The notes beneath the pieces are model-generated. The model was not told where the DNA came from and made no database searches. It saw only the letters and a program-made list of their open reading frames with translations. A stretch of 64,000 nucleotides of DNA from NORP259 sp041398705 (GTDB lineage Bacteria > Planctomycetota > UBA1135 > GCA-002686595), in NCBI GenBank assembly GCA_041398705.1, contig JAWKUI010000004.1, positions 310,001 to 374,000 on the forward strand, in the 5' to 3' direction. The position numbers and the translations under genes were made by a program. This document shows, piece after piece, positions 35,473-43,061 of this stretch (positions are counted from its first letter, which is position 1; every line of letters starts with the position of its first letter).

Positions 35473-36618
35473 ATGAGTCCCTCCCCCCGCTCCGGCCACA
35501 TCCTGATCGACCGGGACCTGCTCGGCCTGCTGGAACTGGCCTTCGCACCCGCCCCAGGCGGACGCCCGCCCCAGCCCGCCCAGATCCAGCCCGCCAGCCT
35601 CGACCTGCGCCTGGGCCCCCGGGCCTGGCCCATGCGCGCCGGTTTCCTGCCGGGCGGCGACCCGATCGCCGACCGCATCGCCTCCCTGGCGGGCCCCGAA
35701 ATCCGCCTCGACGAAGGGGGCACCACCTTCGAACGGGGCCAGGTCTATCTGGTCGAGCTCGAAGAACGCCTAGCCCTACCCGGCGACATCTCCGCGCGCT
35801 TCAACCCCCGCAGCTCCACCGGCCGCTGCGACCTGTTCACGCGCGTGCTCACGAACCGCCACCCGCGGTTCGACGAAGCCCCCGCCGGCTACCGCGGCCC
35901 CCTCTACCTCGAGGTCTGCCCCCTCTCCTTCGACGTGGAACTGCGCCGCGGCGACCGCCTCTGCCAGGTCCGCCTGCAGAAAGGCGAACCCGCCCTGACC
36001 ACCGCGCAACTACGCGCCCTCTACCGCGAAACCCCGCTGGCGTTCGAGAACGACCGCCCCCTGGCCGAATCCGAAGTCACCTTCGGCGAACAAGGCGAGC
36101 TCCTGCTCGGCATCGGGCTCCAGGACCGCAACCCCGCCGGCTGGTGCGCGCGCCCCACCGCGCACACGCTCAACTTCAGCGCCCAGAACCACCACGACCC
36201 CAAGGACTTCTGGGACCCGATCGAAGCCCCGAACGGCCGCGCCATCCTTACGCCGAACCACTTCTACATCCTCGCCAGCGCCCAGCGCATCAAGATCCCC
36301 CCGCACCTCGCCGCCGAAATGCTGCCCGTCGACATCGGCATCGGCGAACTGCGCAACAACTACGCCGGCTTCTTCGACAACGGCTTCGGCTGGGAAGAAG
36401 ACGCGCGCCAGAACCCCACCGGCACCGGCACCACCGCCGTCCTGGAAGTCCGCGCCCACGACGTGCCCTTCCTCGTCGAACACAACCAACTCTTCTTCCG
36501 CCTGCGCTTCTTCCACACCTCGGGCCGCCCCCAAAACCTCTACGGCCAAAATCGCCCCGGCCCCTCCTACCGCCACCAAGACCTCACCCTGGCCCGCACC
36601 TTCAAATCCCCCACCTGA
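35473..36618 (+). CDS. dCTP deaminase, long DCD2-type
   Basis: 381 residues, about twice the size of E. coli Dcd, matching the long 2'-deoxycytidine 5'-triphosphate deaminase family seen chiefly in alphaproteobacteria. It would turn dCTP into dUTP for thymidylate synthesis. Residues about 30-190 hold QPASLDLRLGPRAW, SARFNPRSSTGRCDLFTRV and LYLEVCPLSF; the second half repeats the fold with DFWDPIEAPNG, GIGELRNNYAGFFDNGFGW, and GTTAVLEVRAHDVPFLVEHNQ. The product may form its own pseudo-trimer contacts from two halves. ATG at 35473; a clear terminator follows 28 bases after the stop. Confidence 0.87.
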   Translation: MSPSPRSGHILIDRDLLGLLELAFAPAPGGRPPQPAQIQPASLDLRLGPRAWPMRAGFLPGGDPIADRIASLAGPEIRLDEGGTTFERGQVYLVELEERLALPGDISARFNPRSSTGRCDLFTRVLTNRHPRFDEAPAGYRGPLYLEVCPLSFDVELRRGDRLCQVRLQKGEPALTTAQLRALYRETPLAFENDRPLAESEVTFGEQGELLLGIGLQDRNPAGWCARPTAHTLNFSAQNHHDPKDFWDPIEAPNGRAILTPNHFYILASAQRIKIPPHLAAEMLPVDIGIGELRNNYAGFFDNGFGWEEDARQNPTGTGTTAVLEVRAHDVPFLVEHNQLFFRLRFFHTSGRPQNLYGQNRPGPSYRHQDLTLARTFKSPT

Positions 36619-36646
36619 CCCCAGGCCCCAGCCCAACCGAAGCCAA

Positions 36647-36671
36647 AAAGAGCCGGCCCCGCCGGCTCTTT
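36647..36671 (+). terminator. Intrinsic terminator of the dCTP deaminase gene
   Basis: Perfect 11-base stem (36647-36657 with 36661-36671), three-base loop, a TTT within and after the descending arm, then CTATAT. Confidence 0.85.
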
Positions 36672-36735
36672 TCTATATCTCACACCCAAGACCAAGCGCA
36701 CCGCCCCCTGGGTCCATCGCCGAGTTAAGAAAGTA

Positions 36736-36870
36736 CGTGCCCGTAGCACGCTGACGCCTTCGCGTAGCCCAGCAAGGCGTCGACCCCGAAGTCGTGGCCA
36801 AAGCCACGTCGAGGGTTCGACAACGCCGCTGGAGCTACGCAGAAAGCGTCAGGCGTGTTGCTAGGGCACG
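36736..36870. repeat. 135-base imperfect hairpin element
   Basis: One long foldback. Pairs run from CGTGCCC (36736-36742) with GGGCACG (36864-36870) inwards through TAGCA/TGCTA, TGACGC/GCGTCA, GCGTAGC (36762-36768)/GCTACGC (36834-36840), CCAGC/GCTGG (36828-36832) and GGCGT/ACGCC, to a terminal CGTGGC/GCCACG stem (36793-36798 with 36803-36808) with a CAAA loop. Small bulges separate the stems. It begins 10 bases after the bL34 stop on the minus strand and is followed there by TTTCTT, so it could end that transcript. A structured RNA or a miniature mobile/REP-like element is equally possible. Confidence 0.75.
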
Positions 36871-36879
36871 ATTTGCGGT

Positions 36880-37005
36880 TCAGAAGGAACCGTGGCGGGC
36901 GCGCTGGCGCCGGTTCACGCGGCGGCCACCCGCGGTGCGCTGGCGGGTGCGGTATCCGGTCTTCTTGCTGTGCTTCGAGGCGCTCTTGCGGATCTTGACG
37001 TGCAT
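36880..37005 (-). CDS. rpmH: Large ribosomal subunit protein bL34
   Basis: 41 residues, extremely basic. The C-terminal part GYRTRQRTAGGRRVNRRQR lines up with the bL34 pattern G(F/Y)RxRMxTxxGRxVxxRRRxxGR, and the length is that of L34. ATG at 37005 follows AAGGGG 9 bases upstream. In many bacteria rpmH neighbours rnpA and yidC; here it stands alone with its own good promoter. Other small basic ribosomal proteins (THX, bL36) fit less well. Confidence 0.75.
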   Translation of the reverse strand: MHVKIRKSASKHSKKTGYRTRQRTAGGRRVNRRQRARHGSF

Positions 37006-37305
37006 GGTTCTAGGCCCCTTCCTGGGGTCGATCTGGGTGCTGCTCCTGGGATCAGGGCCGCGGAGTGTAGGGGCCTCGGGCCGCCTTGGCAAGCCGCCAG
37101 TCCACTCCCGGCCCCATCCTTGGGCCTGGCAATGGGCCGTCTGGCCGCCCCTGACCGAAGAAATGCCCTCTCCCGACCCTTTCGGACGGGCTCGATGCCC
37201 GCCGGGCCCATACTTTGTAGGGCCGTTCCGCCCCGGGCAGCCCCCTTCCGGGCCCAGCGGCCGCTCCAGCCTGGCACTTCCGGCCTGGCCCCCGGCGCCT
37301 GCCCC
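37006..37305. other. Intergenic region of about 300 bases
   Basis: Lies between the 3' end of the secreted-protein gene ending at 37306 (minus strand) and rpmH. Apart from the rpmH promoter at 37064-37092 and its leader, I see no gene, repeat or strong hairpin. Confidence 0.6.
37064..37092 (-). promoter_or_regulatory. Predicted promoter of rpmH
   Basis: On the minus strand TTGCCA (37087-37092) and TACACT (37064-37069) are spaced by 17 bases, matching the sigma-70 consensus at 5/6 and 4/6. Predicted leader before the ATG at 37005 is about 50 bases. Confidence 0.55.
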
Positions 37306-38334
37306 TCAATCCGCCGCCACCCCCGTTTGCACAAACTCCCGGATCTCCTCCGGCACTCCCTTGAGCACCTGCTCCTCCTTCGGTTTGCGGTCGTCCCGGA
37401 TGGACTCGAGCCCTGGTAGCCGGAGGATCGGCTGGATCTCCGGGTCATCGACCCGCTGCACTTGTACCGAATAGTCCATCACATAGATCGCCCCCTCGCT
37501 ACTCCGCAGGGTCAGGGCACGGGCCGGGAAAAACTCCCCTGAGGCATCACGCGTCCATGCGTAGAAGCCGGCGATGAATTCGTCCACCCGCTGCCTATAG
37601 CTTCTCCAACTGGCGATCGGGAGGTGATCCCTGGAAGTCAACACGGTCGCCCGCATCTCTTCCCTCCCTCCCGCGCGGTAGAGGTACGTGTCGAGCTTCT
37701 CCCACGTCCACTTCCGCCTCGCCATTTCCGATCCGTCGCAGGGCAGGGGCTCCAGCAGGTTCTGCGGCTCGAAGAGCATGACCTGCGTGTTCGGGTGGGA
37801 AATCAGCAACTGCCCCGGTGGCGCGAGGTACGTGACCGATAGCTTCGCAGTACGCATCTCGTGCATCTTCGGATCCCCCAGGTAGTACTGGAGCACGCGA
37901 CCCGCGCCACGGGTGATCCGATAGCGGCCCAGTTGCTTATGCCGGGGGTCTTCCTCGCGTGTATCCCAGAGCACGTCCATGGCGCCCAGCAGGGTCTCCG
38001 TCGCCGGGGGCGAATCGCCCTCGCAGATCATCGCCTGCTTCAGCAACTTCGCCGCCTGCTGCCGCGGGGTCGGCGCCTGCCCGTCTGGGATTTCCAGATC
38101 CCCATCGCGCAGATGCGCCCAGCGAACCTCCACTTCATACTCGCACGACACCGTGGCCAAACGCTGCGCCAGCTCGAGCCAGGGTTTAGGCTTTTCCTGC
38201 ACGGGGACGGCCTGCACAGGAACGGACTGTTGCGCGGGCTCCGCCCGAAGTGGTGCAGAAACCTCCTGGCGGGGCACTCCCCAAACAATAGCAAGGGGCA
38301 GGACGCAAAGGCTGGCAATCAGGCCTGGATTCAT
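37306..38334 (-). CDS. Secreted protein of unknown function
   Basis: 342 residues with a signal peptide (MNPGLIASLCVLPLAIVWG) from the ATG at 38334. A valine/proline/glutamine-rich stretch (SVPVQAVPVQEKP) precedes a mixed domain. The region with YRITRGAGRVLQYYLGDP, LLISHPNTQVMLFEPQNLLEPLP and MRATVLTSRDHLP has a LolA-like strand rhythm with polar gaps, as seen in several planctomycete outer-membrane-lipoprotein-like families, but I cannot assign it firmly. It is expected to be periplasmic. Its 3' neighbour is rpmH on the same strand; there is no sign of functional linkage. Confidence 0.65.
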   Translation of the reverse strand: MNPGLIASLCVLPLAIVWGVPRQEVSAPLRAEPAQQSVPVQAVPVQEKPKPWLELAQRLATVSCEYEVEVRWAHLRDGDLEIPDGQAPTPRQQAAKLLKQAMICEGDSPPATETLLGAMDVLWDTREEDPRHKQLGRYRITRGAGRVLQYYLGDPKMHEMRTAKLSVTYLAPPGQLLISHPNTQVMLFEPQNLLEPLPCDGSEMARRKWTWEKLDTYLYRAGGREEMRATVLTSRDHLPIASWRSYRQRVDEFIAGFYAWTRDASGEFFPARALTLRSSEGAIYVMDYSVQVQRVDDPEIQPILRLPGLESIRDDRKPKEEQVLKGVPEEIREFVQTGVAAD

Positions 38335-38517
38335 GGCAATACAGGCCCCAAAGCACGGAGCCTCCCGTGGGATCAAGATCGTCCGGAGCGGTCGCCGCAG
38401 GTGAATCGGCTTCCGCTACCCACGCAGCGTAACCGCGGCGCGCGCTTTCCGCGACCGACTTCCGGATTCGCCCTTGGACCCATCTGGCCCAGCCGCCCCC
38501 GGACCCCGGTCCCAAAA

Positions 38518-38561
38518 CGACGGGCGGGTCCCGTGGTTGCTCACACAAGACCCGCCCGTCG
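38518..38561 (-). terminator. Intrinsic terminator of the mdh-fumC transcript
   Basis: Perfect 13-base stem (38518-38530 with 38549-38561) and an 18-base loop. On the minus strand the stem is followed by TTTTGGG. It lies 36 bases past the fumC stop. Confidence 0.8.
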
Positions 38562-38596
38562 CAGCGGACGCCCGGGGCGCCGCAAACCATCGAGCC

Positions 38597-40000
38597 CTAC
38601 GCCTTGCGCGGGCCCACCATGTCCCCGGGAATCACCGCCGCGTCGAATTGCTCGCCGGTCATCAGGCCGAGTTCCTGCACGGCTTGGCGCAGGGTCGTGC
38701 CTTCTTTGTAGGCCTTCTTCGCGACCTTGGCGGCGTTGTCGTACCCGATGTGCCGGTTGAGGGCGGTGACCAACATCAACGACTGGTGCATCAGCGTATC
38801 CACGCGTTCGCGGTTGAGTTCGAGCCCATCGACGCAGTTCTCGCGCAGGGAGTCGCAAGCGTCGGACAAGAGGCGCGTGGACTGCAGCAGGTTGTGGATA
38901 ATGACCGGCTTGTACACGTTGAGCTCAAAGTTGCCCTGGCTACCGGCCACGGTGATCGCCATGTCGTTGCCCATCACCTGGGCGCAGACCATGGTCATCG
39001 CTTCGCACTGGGTCGGGTTGACCTTGCCCGGCATGATCGACGAGCCCGGCTCGTTTTCCGGCAAGTGCAGTTCGCCTAGGCCGCAGCGCGGGCCAGAGCC
39101 GAGCCAACGCAGGTCGTTGGCGATCTTCATCAGCGCGCAGGCGGCGGTGCGCAGGGCGCCGTGGGCGAACACCAGCGCATCGTGGGCCGCGAGGGCCGAG
39201 AACTTGTTCGGGGCGCTGACGAAAGGCAGGCCCGTTTCCTTGCCGATCGAAGCGGCCACGCGGGTGGCGTACTCGGGGTGCGTGTTGAGGCCGGTGCCCA
39301 CGGCGGTGCCGCCCAGGGCCAGTTCGTACACGCCTGCCAGGGTGTTCTCCACGGCGCGCCGCACGTCGGCGAGCTGCTGCACGTAGCCGGAGAACTCCTG
39401 GCCCACGGTCAACGGGGTCGCATCCTGCAGGTGCGTACGGCCGATCTTGACCACATCCGCCCAGGCTTTGGCGTGGCGATCGAAGCTCGCGCGCAGGGCG
39501 TCCAGGGCCGGCAGGAACGTCTTCACCAGCTCTTCGCCCGCGGCGATGTGCATGGCCGTCGGGAACGAGTCGTTCGACGACTGGGCGCGGTTGACGTGGT
39601 CGTTGGGGTGAATCGGCTTCTTGCTGCCGAGTTCGCCGCCGCGCAACTGGATCGCCCGGTTCGAGATCACCTCGTTGGCGTTCATGTTGCTCTGGGTACC
39701 CGAGCCTGTCTGCCAGACGACCAGCGGGAACATCGCGTCGTGCTGGCCGGCGATCACTTCGTCCGCGGCCTGCAGCAGGGCGCGGTAGTCGTCTTCGGCC
39801 ACCGCGGAGAGTTCGCCGAGGTCGCGGTTCACGAGTGCGGCGCACTTCTTCACGACGCCCATGGCGCGGATCATTGCGCGCGGGAAGGTCTGCCCGCCGA
39901 TCTTGAAGTTCTGCAGGCTGCGCTGGGTTTGCGCGCCCCACAGGCGGTCATTGGGGACCTCGATCGGGCCCATCGAATCGGTTTCGGTGCGGGTCTGCAT
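38597..40000 (-). CDS. fumC: Class II fumarate hydratase
   Basis: 467 residues, a standard class II fumarase length. Converts fumarate to L-malate in the TCA cycle. The superfamily signature is GSSIMPGKVNPTQCE, with TGSGTQSNMNANEVISNRA and GRTHLQDATPLTVGQEFSGY forming the other two active-site blocks. Start ATG at 40000 (MQTRTETDSMGPIEVP). It is 43 bases downstream of mdh on the same strand, so fumarate to oxaloacetate is encoded as one unit. Confidence 0.96.
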   Translation of the reverse strand: MQTRTETDSMGPIEVPNDRLWGAQTQRSLQNFKIGGQTFPRAMIRAMGVVKKCAALVNRDLGELSAVAEDDYRALLQAADEVIAGQHDAMFPLVVWQTGSGTQSNMNANEVISNRAIQLRGGELGSKKPIHPNDHVNRAQSSNDSFPTAMHIAAGEELVKTFLPALDALRASFDRHAKAWADVVKIGRTHLQDATPLTVGQEFSGYVQQLADVRRAVENTLAGVYELALGGTAVGTGLNTHPEYATRVAASIGKETGLPFVSAPNKFSALAAHDALVFAHGALRTAACALMKIANDLRWLGSGPRCGLGELHLPENEPGSSIMPGKVNPTQCEAMTMVCAQVMGNDMAITVAGSQGNFELNVYKPVIIHNLLQSTRLLSDACDSLRENCVDGLELNRERVDTLMHQSLMLVTALNRHIGYDNAAKVAKKAYKEGTTLRQAVQELGLMTGEQFDAAVIPGDMVGPRKA

Positions 40001-40043
40001 GGCGGTAGGTGTCGGATTCGGATTTCTCGGGGGCGCGGCCGGG

Positions 40044-40997
40044 TTACATCAAGCCCAGGTCGCGCATGGTCTCCACGTCGGCTTGGATCGCGCCGGCGGT
40101 CTTTTGCATCAGGGCGCGGGCTTCGGCGGTCAGGGGCAGTTCCTGGATGCGCTCTACCCCGCCGGCGCCGAGCACCGCGGGCACACCCATGTACAGGCCT
40201 TCGAAGCCGAATTCGCCGTTCAGCAGACACGCGCAGGGCAGCATGCGGCGCGCATCCCCCAGGATCGCCTGGGCCATGGCCACCGAGGCGCTGGCGGGCG
40301 CGTACCAGGCGCTGCCGGTCTTCAGCAGGGACACGATCTCAGCGCCGCCGTGTTTGGTGCGGTGCGCGAGTTTGTCGAGCGTGTCGGCGGACAACAGGTC
40401 CTGGGCCGCCACCCCCGAAATCGCGCAATGGCGCGGCAGCGGCACCATCGAATCGCCGTGGGCGCCGAGCACCATCGCGCTCACATCGCCGGGGTTCGTT
40501 CCGCTCGCTTCGGCCAGGAAGTAGGCAAACCGCGCCGCATCGAGCACCCCGGCCATGCCGATCACGCGGCGCGCCGGGAACCCCGTGTGGTGGTGCATCA
40601 GCGTCACCATCGAATCGAGCGGGTTGGTGACCACGATCACGACGGCATCGGGCGAGCCGCGGCGCAGCTCCTCGGCCACCTGCCGCACGATCTTGCCGTT
40701 GGTTTCGAGCAGGTCCGAGCGGCTCATGCCGGGTTTGCGCGGCAGGCCGGCGGTCATGATGACCACGTCGGAGTCGCGGGTGTCGGCGTAGTCGTTCGTG
40801 CCGATCACGCGGCTTTGGAACCCCTCCACCGCAGCCGATTGGTTCAAGTCGAGGGCGATGCCCTGGGGCCGGCCCTGGACCACGTCGAGCAGCACGACTT
40901 CCTTCGCCAGGTTCTTGTAGGCGGCCAGTTGCGCGCAGGTGGAGCCCACGTAGCCGGCTCCAATGACGGTGATCTTGCGGGGCACGATGGTCTGCAT
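40044..40997 (-). CDS. mdh: Malate dehydrogenase
   Basis: 317 residues, LDH-like (MDH3) type. Oxidises malate to oxaloacetate with NAD. Dinucleotide fold VIGAGYVGSTCAQLAA, acidic residue at LLDVVQG selecting NAD, substrate loop GLPRKPGMSRSDLL with the arginines, NPLDSMV, and catalytic His in VLGAHGDSMVPLPR. An Arg rather than Gln in the mobile loop supports malate over lactate. 64 bases downstream of the kinase-GTPase cluster but probably with its own promoter. Confidence 0.93.
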   Translation of the reverse strand: MQTIVPRKITVIGAGYVGSTCAQLAAYKNLAKEVVLLDVVQGRPQGIALDLNQSAAVEGFQSRVIGTNDYADTRDSDVVIMTAGLPRKPGMSRSDLLETNGKIVRQVAEELRRGSPDAVVIVVTNPLDSMVTLMHHHTGFPARRVIGMAGVLDAARFAYFLAEASGTNPGDVSAMVLGAHGDSMVPLPRHCAISGVAAQDLLSADTLDKLAHRTKHGGAEIVSLLKTGSAWYAPASASVAMAQAILGDARRMLPCACLLNGEFGFEGLYMGVPAVLGAGGVERIQELPLTAEARALMQKTAGAIQADVETMRDLGLM

Positions 40998-41061
40998 GGG
41001 CAGAGCTTAGCGCCGCCAGGGGCGAAAATCTCCGGTCCGGGCGCCGGTCTTGGCCCCCGTT

Positions 41062-42564
41062 TCAGCCGTCCAGGCGGCGCAGACGGATCCAGAACTCCGC
41101 CCCCCCGCCGGGCCGGTCCCGATAGCCGATGCGACCGCCCCAGGTGCGCACCATCGACCGGCAGAAGTACAGGCCAAGGCCGACCGTGCCGCCGCTGCCC
41201 GCCCCCCGGGCAAAACGGTCGAATAGGTGTTCGCGCTGGGCGGGCGGCACCCCTGGGCCCCGGTCGAGCACCGAGAGCTCGACCTCCCCTTCGCCGGGCA
41301 CGGTCCGCACTTGGACCTCGACCCGGCTGCCGCGCGGCGCGTGCTGCAGGGCGTTGCCGAGCAGGTTCGCCAGGACCCGGTGCAACCGGTCCTCGTGGGC
41401 GGCGACGGGGATCGGCGCTCCGTCAGCGGGCAGGTCGACGCTCAGGTCCACGCCGGCGGTTTCAAAGGCGGGGCCGCGCTCGTGGCAGCGGCTGCGCACC
41501 ACGGCGCAGAGGTCGGGCGCGCCAGAGGCTTCGGTGGCGAAGTCGGACAGGGCCGCCACCTCCTCGGCGAAGATCGCCAGCAGCTCGCGCATCATCGCAT
41601 CCTGCCGTTCCGCCTGGCGCCCCGCCAATTGCAGCAACGCGGCGGCTTTGGCCGGATCGAGGCCCGGGCTCTGCAAGAGGTCGAGCACCGCCACCATGTT
41701 CGAGAGCGGCGCGCGCAGGTCGTGTACGAGGCACTGCAACAGCACTTCCTTTTTTCCCACCTCCTTGCGCAGGGTGTCGTAGTCCAGGTGCGCCTGCCGC
41801 GCCTCTTGCAAAACGCGCTGGCGCTCCTGGAAGCGCGCGTCGATGCGTTCGATCGCCAGGGCTCGGCGCCCATCGGGCGACAGCAGCGCGGTGGCTTCGA
41901 AACATTGTTCGCCGTCGGCAGCCCCTTCGCACCAGACCCCGGACATCAAACTGCCCGCCTCGCCGGCTTCCCAGAACGCGGCCGCATCCTCGAGGAAGTT
42001 GTCGAGGAAACCGAAGTCGCCGCCGGGCCGCAGAACCCCGTCGGCTCCGAGGAAACGCTGCATCCAAGGCGCAACGCTGCCCACGGGGCGGCAGTGCCCC
42101 TCGGGATCGCACTCAAGCACCGCCATCTTGAGCAGCGCCACGAGATCATCCCCCGGCTGCAACGCGCCGCCGAGGGTGCGTCCGGTCAAGCGCGCCGCGA
42201 GCAGGCTCAGACGGTTGCCCTCCTGCTGCAGACGTCCGATCGTCGTGACCTTCTGGAAGGCGTCGAGCAACACGAGCACCGCACCTTCCCCGTGCGGCAA
42301 CAACAATACGTCCGCCGGGCCATGGCCCGTCATGCGCAGGGCGGGCAGGGACGTGACTTCGCGCGCAGGCAGCAGGCCTTCCAACCACGGCAGCGGCTCC
42401 ACCGCGGCGAGCCCCACCTCCAAGTGGCGCCCGAGGAACACAGGCCAAGCACCGCCCGCCGCCTGCACGCGCCCCGCGCCATCGAGCTCCGCCCACGCCG
42501 CATCGTGGTTCTCGCACAGCGCGGCCCACACCGCCTGGGCCAGGTGCGGGGGCATGCTGCTCAT
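41062..42564 (-). CDS. Soluble histidine kinase with PAS-like N-terminus, in Ras-like GTPase cluster
   Basis: 500 residues. N-terminal region (about 10-280) has two PAS-like segments (AELDGAGRVQAAGG, EQCFEATALLSPDGRRALAIERID) and the helix GRLQQEGNRLSLLAARLTG; no membrane helix is seen. The kinase core shows phospho-acceptor His in CLVHDLRAPLSNMVAVLDLL, N-box NLLGNALQHAP, G1 LDRGPGVPP and G2 GSGGTVGLGLYFCRSM. The ATG at 42564 overlaps the GTPase stop (ATGA), and the GTPase in turn abuts the membrane protein gene. The likely partner is the OmpR-type regulator 2.7 kb away across the divergent promoter. Longer in-frame extension runs through the GTPase gene and is ignored. Confidence 0.85.
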   Translation of the reverse strand: MSSMPPHLAQAVWAALCENHDAAWAELDGAGRVQAAGGAWPVFLGRHLEVGLAAVEPLPWLEGLLPAREVTSLPALRMTGHGPADVLLLPHGEGAVLVLLDAFQKVTTIGRLQQEGNRLSLLAARLTGRTLGGALQPGDDLVALLKMAVLECDPEGHCRPVGSVAPWMQRFLGADGVLRPGGDFGFLDNFLEDAAAFWEAGEAGSLMSGVWCEGAADGEQCFEATALLSPDGRRALAIERIDARFQERQRVLQEARQAHLDYDTLRKEVGKKEVLLQCLVHDLRAPLSNMVAVLDLLQSPGLDPAKAAALLQLAGRQAERQDAMMRELLAIFAEEVAALSDFATEASGAPDLCAVVRSRCHERGPAFETAGVDLSVDLPADGAPIPVAAHEDRLHRVLANLLGNALQHAPRGSRVEVQVRTVPGEGEVELSVLDRGPGVPPAQREHLFDRFARGAGSGGTVGLGLYFCRSMVRTWGGRIGYRDRPGGGAEFWIRLRRLDG

Positions 42565-43061
42565 GGACGCCCCGCCAACAGATCCTGGCCCAAGGCGGCA
42601 AACGCCTCTTCGACCCCCGACCCGGTTTTGGCGCTCGCCAGGTGCACCGGCGCCCAGTCGAGCCGCGCGCGCCACTCGTCGAGCGGCACCGCGAATTCGC
42701 CTTCCAAGTCGATCTTGTTCAGGACCAGGTGCACTTTGGCGTTTGCGTCCCCGGCCCGCAGGCGCTCGCTCAATCCCCGCGCCACCTCCAAGGTCTCGAG
42801 GCGCGTGGCGTCCACCACCACAAGCGCCCCCGCCGCCCCGCGCAGGTAGCTGGCGCGCACCTCCTGCCAGCGATCTTCGCCGTACAGGTCCCACAGCACC
42901 AAGTGCAGCTCATGGCCGTTCACCACGAGCTCCTTCTTGTCGACCTTGACGCCCACCGTCGTGTGGTAGCGGTCGGAGAACTCCGAATAGACGAAGCGCC
43001 TCACGAGCGAAGTCTTGCCCACCGCGTAGGATCCAAGCAGGCAGACTTTCTTGCGGATCAT
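42561..43061 (-). CDS. Ras-like small GTPase
   Basis: 166 residues, a stand-alone Ras-superfamily domain of the size of eukaryotic Ras/Rab. G1 P-loop GSYAVGKT (10-17), switch I threonine at T35 (YHTTVG), G3 WDLYGED (57-63), G4 NKID (115-118) and G5 SAK (143-145). The usual Gln61 of the DxxGQ motif is Glu62 here, so unaided GTP hydrolysis may be slow. No lipidation cysteine at the C-terminus. Overlaps the kinase gene by four bases, as does its start with the upstream membrane protein gene. Prokaryotic relatives include MglA; no roadblock-type GAP (MglB) is seen near it. Confidence 0.92.
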   Translation of the reverse strand: MIRKKVCLLGSYAVGKTSLVRRFVYSEFSDRYHTTVGVKVDKKELVVNGHELHLVLWDLYGEDRWQEVRASYLRGAAGALVVVDATRLETLEVARGLSERLRAGDANAKVHLVLNKIDLEGEFAVPLDEWRARLDWAPVHLASAKTGSGVEEAFAALGQDLLAGRP

